Part shown: piece by piece, positions 1-7,053 of the stretch
Position numbering within the stretch: position 1 is the first letter of the stretch
How the letters are laid out: each line of letters starts with the position of its first letter
Assembly: GCF_003399765.1 (NCBI RefSeq)
Contig: NZ_NFZV01000007.1
Span: 124,001 to 188,000, forward strand
Origin: Alkalilimnicola ehrlichii
Lineage (GTDB): Bacteria > Pseudomonadota > Gammaproteobacteria > Nitrococcales > AK92
DNA length: 64,000 bases
Direction: 5' to 3'
The notes under the pieces: model-generated
The model's database searches: none
Seen by the model: the letters and a program-made list of their open reading frames with translations, nothing else
Told to the model about the DNA's origin: nothing
Program-made: the position numbers and the translations under genes

Positions 1-14
1 GTTGTAGTTGTTGG

Positions 15-91
15 CGTTAACCTCGGTGCAGTCGTAGCTGGAGTCACTACAGGCCCTGAGTGCCCAGTTAATGCGGAGCGCTTTGTTAAGA
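15..91 (-). other. attC site (array A, leftmost)
   Basis: The right-hand core GTTAAGA (85-91) touches the stop codon of the next gene and an inverse core CGTTAAC lies at 15-21. This is the geometry of a cassette recombination site read on the minus strand. The arms between the cores are only weakly complementary by eye, so this is less certain than the sites further right. Confidence 0.45.
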
Positions 92-541
92 TTAGTCACT
101 GCTAGAACCTACAAGTATCCAGCGCTGGTCGTTTGAATGGATATCATAAGCAAAGTCCCAAAATACGGGATAGGCAGGATGCCCATTTTTAAATCCAAAC
201 TCAGTAACCAGTTCCGCTTTCTCAAGACCAATGAGCGAAAACACTTTATTCATTAATTCAGTGATTTCAGCCTCTTTGGACTCTAGCTCCAGTGGGCCCG
301 AGCCAATGTGACCTTTATATAAAACCTTATCCATAATTTCGGATATGGCTTCCTGCGGCGATGAAGGCACAACACTCGATATTTCACATTCCTTTGAAAT
401 CAAGCTTCTGAGAGCTTCGGCCAAGCCTAAATCCGATTCAGCGGGCCCATACAGATTGAGCCAGACCTCATAGTTAATCCCGTATAGGAGATGCTCGACT
501 CCCTTGAGCGCTTCCAGCCTTGAATCTCGCACAATTTTCAT
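92..541 (-). CDS. hypothetical cassette protein, 149 aa
   Basis: I do not recognise this family. The 149-residue protein has no signal peptide or membrane segment. It is acidic in the middle and ends in an aromatic stretch (FWDFAYDI, then QRWILVG). A purine-rich AGGG lies just before ATG. The stop codon falls right after the attC core at 85-91, and another attC (558-625) lies upstream. This spacing, with almost no flanking sequence, is that of an integron gene cassette on the minus strand. Function unknown. Confidence 0.7.
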   Translation of the reverse strand: MKIVRDSRLEALKGVEHLLYGINYEVWLNLYGPAESDLGLAEALRSLISKECEISSVVPSSPQEAISEIMDKVLYKGHIGSGPLELESKEAEITELMNKVFSLIGLEKAELVTEFGFKNGHPAYPVFWDFAYDIHSNDQRWILVGSSSD

Positions 542-557
542 AGAGCCCTACCGCCGT

Positions 558-625
558 GTACAACGGTGGCCGACGCAGGAGGCCATGCGGCGAAGGCCGC
601 AGCGAATTGATCCACTTTGTTACAC
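558..625 (-). other. attC site
   Basis: Inverse core GTACAAC (558-564) and core GTTACAC (619-625) bracket imperfectly complementary arms (CGGTGGCCGACGC and GCGGCGAAGGCCGC). The core overlaps the stop codon of the gene to its right. It belongs to the cassette at 620-979. Confidence 0.65.
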
Positions 626-979
626 CTTTCCAAGCCCAAATACTTTCTCGACAACTTCATCGATGAGCTCTTCAGAAGCGACTAGCGGGGCCAGAGCATC
701 GTGGATGAATGCGGCCCTCTCGCTCTGCGGTAGATCTTGCAGTGATCGCTGGCTAAGGGCACTTACTAGCGCCGAGACCTTTTGGGGATGATTCTCAGCT
801 CTTCTCCACTCGCCCCACTGAGCTCCCTCGCGTGCTTCCAACTCCGCTACAACGTTGTTGGCAAGCTTGGCTACAATTGGACTACCTGCTATATCGCGGT
901 CGTCCGGATCGGGGCTAAACTTTGCCTCCAACAAGCATCGATGCAGCGCTAGCAACTCATTTGGATCTTCGATATTCAT
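620..979 (-). CDS. hypothetical cassette protein, 119 aa
   Basis: An unrecognised soluble protein of 119 residues. It looks mostly helical and is rich in Ala, Leu and Glu, with no membrane segment or obvious motif. Its ATG lies only a few bases from the core ATGTAAC of the attI-like sequence at 983, and its stop overlaps the attC on the left. It is therefore the first cassette of the left-hand array. No usable Shine-Dalgarno sequence fits between the core and the ATG, so translation may start leaderless or with upstream sequence from attI. Confidence 0.65.
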   Translation of the reverse strand: MNIEDPNELLALHRCLLEAKFSPDPDDRDIAGSPIVAKLANNVVAELEAREGAQWGEWRRAENHPQKVSALVSALSQRSLQDLPQSERAAFIHDALAPLVASEELIDEVVEKVFGLGKV

Positions 980-982
980 AGT

Positions 983-1130
983 ATGTAACAGTGATTAGAC
1001 AGCGCACGTTATGATGGCAAACAACCGGGTGCTACATGATACCGCGCTTTGGCTGCCACAACGCCCTGCTTATGTTGATTGCCAGTGCCTTAGCGAACTT
1101 CTGCATTCGGCACCATGCGTTCGGTTTTCT
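983..1130 (-). other. attI-like sequence, second copy
   Basis: This stretch is clearly related along about 145 bp to the sequence between the first cassette and intI at 17061-17210. Shared blocks include GTTAGACAGCGC (GATTAGACAGCGC here), CCGCGCTTTGGCTGCCACAA and TTAGCGAACTTC. By eye roughly three quarters of positions match. Like the functional attI it has a core (ATGTAAC, 983-989) at the boundary with the first minus-strand cassette. No integrase gene follows; the similarity stops near 1130 and a HEPN fragment begins. Confidence 0.75.
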
Positions 1131-1156
1131 TACGCCTCAAGCAATGCCGCCCACGC

Positions 1157-1339
1157 TTATTCCCGGCCTTCCTCCCGCAAGCGCCCCAGCTCCTGCTCGC
1201 ACAGCGCTTTGGTTACCTCCAACAAACGCTGCGCTTTGGGCGCTAAGTAATCGAGGTCTTCTTGAGTGACATTAAAGTCGAGATGGTAGCGCGCGGCGAT
1301 ATACGCGTTGTCGAGTAGCTTGAACATATCCCGCTCTAG
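1157..1339 (-). pseudogene. C-terminal fragment of a HEPN-domain protein
   Basis: On the minus strand 60 codons run to a TAA without any start. The peptide contains LLDNAYIAARY near its beginning and ends LGRLREEGRE. This is the C-terminal pattern of small HEPN-domain proteins (the Y-x-A-A-R-Y helix followed by a second helix), usually partners of MNT nucleotidyltransferase antitoxins. The 5' end is cut exactly where the 43-bp repeat begins at 1341, so the gene was truncated by insertion or deletion. No MNT partner is visible. Family assignment is by pattern recognition only. Confidence 0.6.
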
Positions 1340-1340
1340 C

Positions 1341-1383
1341 CACCCATCACGTTAGCGAAAGACAGGGTGCGGTCGAATGGGTG
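1341..1383. repeat. 43-bp palindrome-ended repeat, copy 1
   Basis: Starts CACCCATCACG and ends CGAATGGGTG, so the ends are inverted repeats of 7 bp (CACCCAT/ATGGGTG). An identical 43-bp sequence in the same orientation lies at 5175-5217. Flanking bases differ completely, so the match is a discrete unit. It resembles REP- or MITE-like elements. It abuts the truncated HEPN gene on its left. Confidence 0.85.
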
Positions 1384-1472
1384 ATGAGATGGACGCCTCC
1401 CCTTCACACGGCGTCACGATGCGCCAGACTTTTGGATACGAGACCAAAGTCAAAGAAAAGGAGGCGTCCACC

Positions 1473-2024
1473 ATGGAAGTTAAACTCATCGGCATCGATC
1501 TGGCAAAGTCGGTTTTTCAACTCTGCGCGGTGAACCAAGCGGGCCAGGTGGTGTTCAACCGGGCGGTCAAACGCGATCGACTGCTTGCCGTGTTGCGCCA
1601 ACACCCCGCGGTCCCCCTGGTCATGGAGGCCTGCTATAGCGCCCACCACTGGGGAAGAACCTTTCAGGCGCTGGGCCACCCCGTCCGGCTCATCCCACCC
1701 CAGCACGTCAAGCCCTTCGTGCGCGTGAACAAAAACGATGCCGGCGATGCGCTCGCCATCTGCGAGGCCGCCCAGCGACCGGGCCTGCATTGTGTCCCAG
1801 TGAAATCGGTCGCACAGCAAGACTTGCAGCTGCTGCATCGCTTACGCCAGCGCTCGGTCCGTCAGCGCACGCAGCTAGCCAACCAAATGCGCGGGCTGGC
1901 CGCCGAGTACGGGGTCGTGTTCCCCAAACAGCTCAATCCGCTCGGCCGCTGGGTCGTTCAGCCCAAGGCCCGACGCGGGCACAATAACAGAACTACTTAC
2001 CCTGGGTTTTGCGGTTACCGATAA
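1473..2024 (+). pseudogene. IS110/IS1111-family transposase, 3' truncated
   Basis: The start is well placed after AAAGGAGG. The N-terminal half of a DEDD-type IS110 transposase is clear: GIDLAKSVFQ near residue 8, then VMEACYSAHHW, HVKPFVRVNKNDAGDA and the LLHRLRQRSVRQRTQLANQ helix. Homology fades after about residue 155 (EYGVVFPKQLN). The C-terminal domain with its catalytic serine is missing and the last 30 or so codons are unrelated sequence. The element is therefore dead. Some IS1111 elements insert specifically at attC sites of integrons, which fits the location beside a cassette array. Confidence 0.8.
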
Positions 2025-2428
2025 AGCAACCGGTCTCCGGCCCTGATAAGAGCCTGGTCGTGGGACACGTCGCCAACCGAGCACGTGTGGGTGTATAGGC
2101 GGTCAGGGACCGGATGTCATCACGGTGCGGGGCCCGCCAATACCGCCCCATTAACGACGCCGGATAGTTGTCCGCGAACCCACTGCTTTATCGACGAACA
2201 CCCTTGACCACGGGGAGGCGTCCATATATGTCCCCTAGTGTAGTGTCAATCACGTAACCCTCTATCACTGTTATATTTTCGGCGCACAAAACGAACATGT
2301 AATACAGCGTTTTGTGCGCCGTCGAGAATTCTTTTTCCCTACGCATTGAAAGCCACTCGGGTGGCGGCATATTGCCCCAATACACAGGACAGCCGGGTTA
2401 CGGGCGACGCCTACAAGGAGGTTACACC
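2025..2428. other. intergenic region downstream of the IS110 fragment
   Basis: About 400 bp without a convincing gene. It probably contains leftover IS or junction DNA on the left and the promoter of the stress operon on the right. The only striking structure is the 13-bp perfect inverted repeat at 2281-2320. Confidence 0.5.
2281..2320. repeat. perfect 13-bp inverted repeat (hairpin)
   Basis: GGCGCACAAAACG (2281-2293) is followed after 14 bases by its exact reverse complement CGTTTTGTGCGCC (2308-2320). A T-rich run (CTTTTTCCC) lies about 11 bases further on the plus strand. It could be a weak terminator for upstream transcription, an operator, or a transposon end. Confidence 0.6.
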
Positions 2429-2536
2429 GTGCAGAACACCCTATCCACCCTGGCCAATCAAAGGCTTCAGCTACTCCCAACGCACCGTAGCCCTCCGGTA
2501 TACGCTGTGGATCAACGACGGAAGGATGAGCCATGA
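2429..2536 (+). CDS. possible 35-aa leader ORF of the stress operon
   Basis: GTG at 2429 is preceded by a strong AAGGAGG at 8-bp spacing. The frame runs 35 codons and its TGA overlaps the ATG of the next gene (CCATGAG), the arrangement used for translational coupling. The peptide has no recognised motif. It may be a real small protein or only a coupling device; the ribosome-binding site is the main support. Confidence 0.4.
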   Translation: MQNTLSTLANQRLQLLPTHRSPPVYAVDQRRKDEP

Positions 2537-2973
2537 GTGCAGAACAAGACCCGCCGCGCAGCGAGAGCGAGGTCATTCCCGTCGTTCGGGAAGAGCTGGA
2601 TATCCAGAAGCGTGAGCGTGAAACGGATAGAGTGCTCGTCACGAAGCAGCATGAAGAAACTCTCCAGCATGTCGAGGAACCCCTATTTCGGGAAAACGTG
2701 GAGGTTACGCGGATACCGAAGAATGAATTAATTCAGGAACGGCTAGCGGTTCGCACAGAAGGAGATACCACGATCATACCGGTTATTGAGGAAGAAATCG
2801 TTCTGGAAAAAAGGCTGGTTCTGCGAGAGGAGGTGCATGTAACTAGGACGCGCAATACAAGCAGCTACGTCGACGACATTCCGATAAAGACCGAGAAAGT
2901 AACCGTAGAGCGTGGCAGATCCAACGGCAGTAGCGGGAACGGCGAGCGAGGCGTCAGCCCACCCGGTGAATGA
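2533..2973 (+). CDS. DUF2382 (YsnF/AvaK-like) stress protein
   Basis: A 146-residue, highly charged soluble protein with the DUF2382 pattern. It opens with VIPVVREELDIQKRE, then has repeated short beta-type segments (EEPLFRENVEVTRIP, VIEEEIVLEKRLVLREEV) of alternating charged and hydrophobic residues, and a disordered Ser/Gly/Pro tail. DUF2382 proteins are known mostly from general-stress and desiccation contexts; the biochemical role is not established. It is the first long gene of a three-gene set and is partly paralogous to the C-terminal half of the next gene. It may be translationally coupled to the small ORF just upstream. Confidence 0.85.
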   Translation: MSAEQDPPRSESEVIPVVREELDIQKRERETDRVLVTKQHEETLQHVEEPLFRENVEVTRIPKNELIQERLAVRTEGDTTIIPVIEEEIVLEKRLVLREEVHVTRTRNTSSYVDDIPIKTEKVTVERGRSNGSSGNGERGVSPPGE

Positions 2974-3014
2974 TTCCGCCCCGTTCTGATGATTTGATGT
3001 AGAAGGATATAGAC

Positions 3015-3989
3015 ATGGCTAAGACAGTAGTAGGTTCGTTTGACAACTACCAAGAGGCTCAATCAGTTGTAGAGGAGCTCGCTCAGGCTGGGTTTGACCA
3101 CGACAACATTAGCATCATGGCCAAGGACCAAGAGCGGCGCGACCGCGAGGGCTCAGAAGCTGGCGGCGATACCAGCGACGTCGCCTCCGGCGCAGGCAAG
3201 GGCGCCCTCGCCGGAGGGGGGCTAGGGCTGGCGGCAGGCGTAATTGCCGTTGCCGTACCAGGGATCGGGCCAGTACTGGCTGCCGGTCCGCTCGCGACGG
3301 CACTCGCCGGCGCGGGGATCGGCGCAGCCGCCGGCGGTGCCATCGGCGCCTTGACCAAGCTTGGCGTCGGCGAAGAGGATGCGCACGCATACGCCGAAAA
3401 CATCCGGCGTGGCGGCGCTGTTGTGGTGGTGGATGCAACGGATGCGGATGCAGAACAAGCCGCCGGCATCATGCATAACCATGGGGCGATCGACATCGAC
3501 CGCCGCCGCGAACAGTGGCAGCAATCGGGATGGCAAGGTTTCGACGAAAATGCCGAACCTTATGAAGCCGAGCAGGAGCAGGTTATCCCGGCGGTAAACG
3601 AAGAGTTGGAAGTCGGTAAGCGTGAAGTTGAGAGCGGCCGTGCGCGGGTGTATGTCCGTAGTACGGAAGAACCTGCCCACGAAGAAATCAAGTTGCGGGA
3701 GGACGATCTTCATGTGGAGCGTCGCCCGGTGGACCGCCCAGCATCCGAGCGCGATCTGGAAGCTTCCCGCGATCAAAGCATGGAGTTTAGGGAGACAAAG
3801 GAAGAACCCGTCGTGCAAAAGACGCCGCGCGTCACAGAAGAGGTGCGCGTTGGCAAAGAGTCCCGCGAGCGGACGGAGGAGATCGACGACACTGTTCGCC
3901 GCACGGATGTGGAAATCGACGACGAGGAACACCGCCAGGGGCAGCCGCCCCGTCACCCCGACGAACCCGGCCGCCCGCTAAACCCCTAA
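3015..3989 (+). CDS. GsiB/general stress 17M-like N-domain fused to DUF2382
   Basis: This 324-residue protein has three parts. Residues 1-45 form a general-stress-protein-17M-like domain (VVGSFDNYQEAQSVVEELAQAGF). Residues about 55-115 are a Gly/Ala-rich, glycine-zipper-like hydrophobic stretch that could associate with membranes. After a second alpha/beta part (GGAVVVVDATDADAEQAAGIM), residues about 185-300 are a DUF2382 domain (QVIPAVNEELEVGKREVESGR). The tail is Pro/Glu/Arg-rich. The architecture resembles the YsnF-like proteins of stress operons. It follows the previous gene by about 40 bp with a good AGAAGGATATAG leader. Confidence 0.88.
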   Translation: MAKTVVGSFDNYQEAQSVVEELAQAGFDHDNISIMAKDQERRDREGSEAGGDTSDVASGAGKGALAGGGLGLAAGVIAVAVPGIGPVLAAGPLATALAGAGIGAAAGGAIGALTKLGVGEEDAHAYAENIRRGGAVVVVDATDADAEQAAGIMHNHGAIDIDRRREQWQQSGWQGFDENAEPYEAEQEQVIPAVNEELEVGKREVESGRARVYVRSTEEPAHEEIKLREDDLHVERRPVDRPASERDLEASRDQSMEFRETKEEPVVQKTPRVTEEVRVGKESRERTEEIDDTVRRTDVEIDDEEHRQGQPPRHPDEPGRPLNP

Positions 3990-4002
3990 CCGCGTGCCGA
4001 AT

Positions 4003-4030
4003 TTGCCGCCGGTCCAACGGCCGGCGGCAA
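4003..4030 (+). promoter_or_regulatory. 10-bp perfect stem-loop before the third stress gene
   Basis: TTGCCGCCGG and CCGGCGGCAA pair perfectly across an 8-base loop. The hairpin ends two bases before the AGGAGG of the next gene. There is no T-run, so it is more likely an mRNA processing, stability or translation-control element than a terminator. It could adjust the relative expression of the third gene. Confidence 0.6.
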
Positions 4031-4041
4031 CAGGAGGTGTT

Positions 4042-4335
4042 ATGGCAGATCAAGATCAGAAGAATCAGCCGCCCGAACGGAAGGTGGGCATCTACGATCG
4101 GCCGGAGCAAAAGCCGGCTGATCACTCCCGCCGCAACTGGATGTTGCTAGTGCTCGCGATGGCGTTCGCAATCGCAGTGATAGTGCTGTTGGTGTGGTCC
4201 CCGGCTCAAGGGGCGCAGCCGTATTCGCAATCCGAGCCGATAACGGAAACCACCCCAACACCGCCACTGTCGCCGAAGGTAGGCTCTACAGAACCCCCAA
4301 GCCACAAACTGCCCGAAAGCATGGTAAAGAGCTAG
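4042..4335 (+). CDS. small single-pass membrane protein
   Basis: The ATG at 4042 is preceded by AGGAGG at ideal spacing; an upstream in-frame ATG at 3994 lacks this and runs through the hairpin. The 97-residue product has a charged cytoplasmic N-terminus (to SRRNW), one hydrophobic helix (MLLVLAMAFAIAVIVLLVW, about residues 33-51) and a Pro/Thr/Ser-rich tail. I do not recognise the family. Its place as third gene of the DUF2382 set suggests a stress-related envelope role, which is inference. Confidence 0.75.
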   Translation: MADQDQKNQPPERKVGIYDRPEQKPADHSRRNWMLLVLAMAFAIAVIVLLVWSPAQGAQPYSQSEPITETTPTPPLSPKVGSTEPPSHKLPESMVKS

Positions 4336-4541
4336 CCTGCTGGCACGTTTGTCTCGGTTGGAAGGAACTCCTCGAGTCCTTTCCTAAGCCTATTTTTGCC
4401 CATTCGCTCGGTGGTGGTTTCTTGGGCTTCAGCAGTTGGGCCTGCGAGCTTCATCGATGAGCTCCGCCAAGTCTGGCGGTATCGGCATTGGCTTGAATGG
4501 GCTGACGTTCGCACCGCCGGTATTGCCTGCGGGTATCAGGC

Positions 4542-5177
4542 CTACAGCAGTCTTCGTAACGACTGAACCGCCCCGGTTATCTCGGAGGCTCGTGGGTGTG
4601 AGTCACGCCGCCTCGGCTTCGGCAGGCGGCCGATCGGCCCCAATAACCGGCGGTGGTTAAACCAATCGACCCAGATCAGGGTGGCCAACTCCACCGCCTC
4701 ACAGCTCTTCCATGACTGGCGGTGGATGACCTCGGCCTTGTACAGGCCGTTAATCGTCTCCGCCAGGGCATTGTCATAAGAGTCGCCGACACTGCCGACC
4801 GACGGCTCGATGCCGGCCTCCTTAAGCCGTTCGCTGTAACGGATGGAGACGTATTGCACCCCTCTGTCGCTATGGTGAATCAATCCGTGCTGCGTAGGCC
4901 GGCGCGCCGACAAGGCCTGCTCGAGCGCATCGAGCACGAAATCCGTGCGGGCCGAGCGCGACGCCTTCCAGCCGACAATGTGTCGGGCGAAGACGTCAAT
5001 AACGAACGCGACGTAGACAAAGCCCTGCCAGGTGGAGACGTAGGTGAAATCCGACACCCACAGCGCGTTCGGCCGATCAGCGTGAAACTGGCGATTCGCG
5101 CGATCCTGCGGACACGGCACGGCCTTGTCGCTCACCGTCGTCTTGACCGGCTTGCCGCGCACGGTTTCGGAAGACAC
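4542..5177 (-). pseudogene. IS3-family transposase OrfB remnant
   Basis: The DDE integrase core is readable on the minus strand: first Asp in LWVSDFTYV, second Asp in LIHHSDRGVQY, and the Glu in SYDNALAETINGLYKAEV. The N-terminal helix-turn-helix part and OrfA are absent because the frame starts at VRGKPVKTT, where the REP-like repeat begins. Near the end a frameshift after HRRLLGPIG replaces the usual PPAEAEA reading, which exists in another frame. The element is inactive. Confidence 0.85.
4564..5174 (-). mobile_element. truncated IS3-family insertion sequence
   Basis: The left boundary is set by a terminal-repeat-like TGAACCGCCCCGG at 4564, typical of IS3-group ends. The right part, including OrfA, the other terminal repeat and the start of OrfB, is missing. 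The remnant stops at the 43-bp repeat unit. The stretch 4336-4563 to its left holds no gene that I can support. Confidence 0.7.
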
Positions 5178-5240
5178 CCATCACGTTAGCGAAAGACAGG
5201 GTGCGGTCGAATGGGTGTCCCGGTGTCTTCCGGTGTCTTC
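5168..5240. repeat. REP/MITE-like element with 43-bp core, copy 2
   Basis: The core at 5175-5217 is identical to 1341-1383. Here it also carries outer arms: CGGAAGACACC (5168-5178) and its exact reverse complement GGTGTCTTCCG (5222-5232), giving a 65-bp nested palindrome. The decamer CGGTGTCTTC is repeated directly at 5221-5230 and 5231-5240. No transposase for it is seen in the window. Confidence 0.8.
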
Positions 5241-5314
5241 GGGGATCGACTTTCTATTCATCAGAGCCACTCAACATTCTCAATAACGCTCAGGCCGAGG
5301 CCGATCGCTCAACT

Positions 5315-5373
5315 GCCCAACGATGTGCGTGAGCCGCGCGCTTTAGCGCGTCGGCTCCACGCGCTGGTTGGGC
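5315..5373 (-). other. attC site (array B, leftmost)
   Basis: GCCCAAC (5315-5321) and GTTGGGC (5367-5373) are perfect inverse cores. The arms GTGAGCCGCGCG and CGCGTCGGCTCCAC carry the usual complementary pattern. It closes the amidase cassette and marks the left limit of the main array; to its left the array is interrupted by the repeat and IS remnant. Confidence 0.85.
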
Positions 5374-5443
5374 GCTCACCCACAGCTAACGCGCCGACAA
5401 ACCCCAGGATGACTGCCCAGGGCTCGTTTCTTCTTAGAGCCAA

Positions 5444-6946
5444 TCAAAAACCATGCGGCCGTTGAAACCCTGCGATACCAGCCTGCTCAAGCCGCCGAGC
5501 GAAGTGGATCGTGGTGAGATCCTGGCCGGGCGCTCCAACAACCAGAACTCCAAAGGGCAGCCCGCACTCGGTCTTGCCTATCGGAACCGAGGTCGCGGGA
5601 AGCCCCAGCAACGTCGGCAGCGCTATCCAGCAAAACTGATCCACATAGCTTCGCCTCTCGCCGTTCACAAACAGCTTTCGCAGGAAATTCGGCTCTCTGT
5701 GATCGTGCTTGATCGCGACCACCGGGTTGACCGGCGTCAAAAGGACATCATGGTCATCGAACAGGCTGGCAATCTGGCGCCGCATGCGCTCGCGCTCTTC
5801 ATTCCAAAGCCCCCATGCTCTGTGCGACTGGACCGCGCCTTTCGGATACTCCTGAGCTCCCCTCGTCAACCCTAGGAGCTTTGGGAGCATCGGACCTACC
5901 CAGCTGAGCAGTTGCATCTCCGCCCGTTCGATAGGTGATAACATGTGCGTCAGTCCGCTCCCAAGCAGATTGAAGTACACCGGCAAGATTTTGTTCAACT
6001 GCAGCAACTCATGCCGCGCCTCCGATACCCGCGCTCCCCGCTCAACCAGCGACTTGCAAAGCGCTGAGTAGCCCTGCGACAGCTCGCTGTCGATGGGGCA
6101 ACTTGAGTCCACGAACCAGCAACCAACCCGAAAGTCGGCCAGCTTCTCAACCTGCGGAACAATGAACCTTGCATCGCTGCCACCCATAACGCGCAGCCCG
6201 AGTTCAAGATCATCCGCCGTCCGCGCGAGGGGACCGGCCTCCTCCATATCGACCGTAACGAGGTGCCCAGGTGCAGGGGGAATATGTCCGCGCATCGAAG
6301 TCAGGCCTGTTGAAGGCCGATGGCCAAACACACCGCAAAAGTGCGATGGAGTGAGGTTCGACCCACCCAAGTCGCTGCCAATCTCCAGCGGAGCAAACCC
6401 TGCCGCCAGGGCAGCCGCGCTACCGCCCGAGGACCCGCCGCTGGTGCGGCTAATGTCGTGAGGGTTGCGGGTACAGCCAAAAATCTTGTTGTTCGTTTGT
6501 AGGTCCCCTGCATACGCAGGTACGTTGGTCTTGCCAATCACGATGGCGCCGCCGTCGGTCATCCTCTGCACACAGTCGGCGTGGCGCTCAGGGATGTGGT
6601 GCGACATCTCTGTTGCCCCGGCGGTACAGCGCAGCCCCGCGACCTCGAAGGTATCCTTGACCGTAATCGGCACCCCATGCAGTGGCCCCAGCGGCTCACC
6701 GCGTCTGACCGCTTCATCGGCAGCGCGCGCCTCCCGCAGCGCGCTGTCCTCGGCTAGCGTCACGACCGCATTGATAGCCCCGTTGTACGCGCGAATACGC
6801 TCAAGCAGGGCCCCCACGACGTACTCGCTAGTGGAACTGCCAGCCTGGATCCGTTGCGCGAGCTGACTCGCAGAAAGATAGAAAACATCTGTCTCATCGT
6901 TAGACCCAGCAACCATTCTTCCCCATACCCTCGTGTCGCGCTGCAC
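5444..6946 (-). CDS. amidase-signature-family hydrolase (cassette)
   Basis: This 500-residue enzyme belongs to the amidase signature family, which hydrolyses amide bonds (GatA, fatty-acid amide hydrolase and aryl-acylamidase relatives). The full Ser-cisSer-Lys triad is visible: Lys97 in GVPITVKDTF, cis-Ser172 in SGGSSGGSAAAL and nucleophile Ser196 in IGSDLGGS. Length is normal. The substrate cannot be told; no GatB or GatC is nearby, so a tRNA amidotransferase role is unlikely. At about 1.6 kb with its attC it is one of the largest cassettes here. The start could also be the ATG 10 codons in. Confidence 0.9.
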   Translation of the reverse strand: MQRDTRVWGRMVAGSNDETDVFYLSASQLAQRIQAGSSTSEYVVGALLERIRAYNGAINAVVTLAEDSALREARAADEAVRRGEPLGPLHGVPITVKDTFEVAGLRCTAGATEMSHHIPERHADCVQRMTDGGAIVIGKTNVPAYAGDLQTNNKIFGCTRNPHDISRTSGGSSGGSAAALAAGFAPLEIGSDLGGSNLTPSHFCGVFGHRPSTGLTSMRGHIPPAPGHLVTVDMEEAGPLARTADDLELGLRVMGGSDARFIVPQVEKLADFRVGCWFVDSSCPIDSELSQGYSALCKSLVERGARVSEARHELLQLNKILPVYFNLLGSGLTHMLSPIERAEMQLLSWVGPMLPKLLGLTRGAQEYPKGAVQSHRAWGLWNEERERMRRQIASLFDDHDVLLTPVNPVVAIKHDHREPNFLRKLFVNGERRSYVDQFCWIALPTLLGLPATSVPIGKTECGLPFGVLVVGAPGQDLTTIHFARRLEQAGIAGFQRPHGF

Positions 6947-6968
6947 CCAGAACCTGCTTATCAGCCGT

Positions 6969-7038
6969 GCCCAACGCCTTGCTCACCGGAAAATTGGGAG
7001 CGCAGCGAGTAATTTTCCGGTGCAGCAACTTGTTGTAC
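6969..7038 (-). other. attC site
   Basis: Cores GCCCAAC (6969-6975) and GTTGTAC (7032-7038) flank arms containing TTGCTCACCGGAAAATTGGG and AATTTTCCGGTGCAGCAA. The arms are strongly complementary. The inner sequence is nearly the same as in the attC at 8742-8813. Confidence 0.85.
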
Positions 7039-7053
7039 GTTTCGCACCCATAG

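Noticed and set aside
983-1155. Reading the 983-1130 segment as a long attC of the HEPN gene
   Set aside because: No core of GTTRRRY type lies near the HEPN stop codon, and the sequence aligns with the attI region instead.
3083-3956. Minus-strand frames opposite the general-stress/DUF2382 gene
   Set aside because: Low-complexity Ala/Pro/Arg translations of the opposite strand of a Gly/Ala-rich gene.
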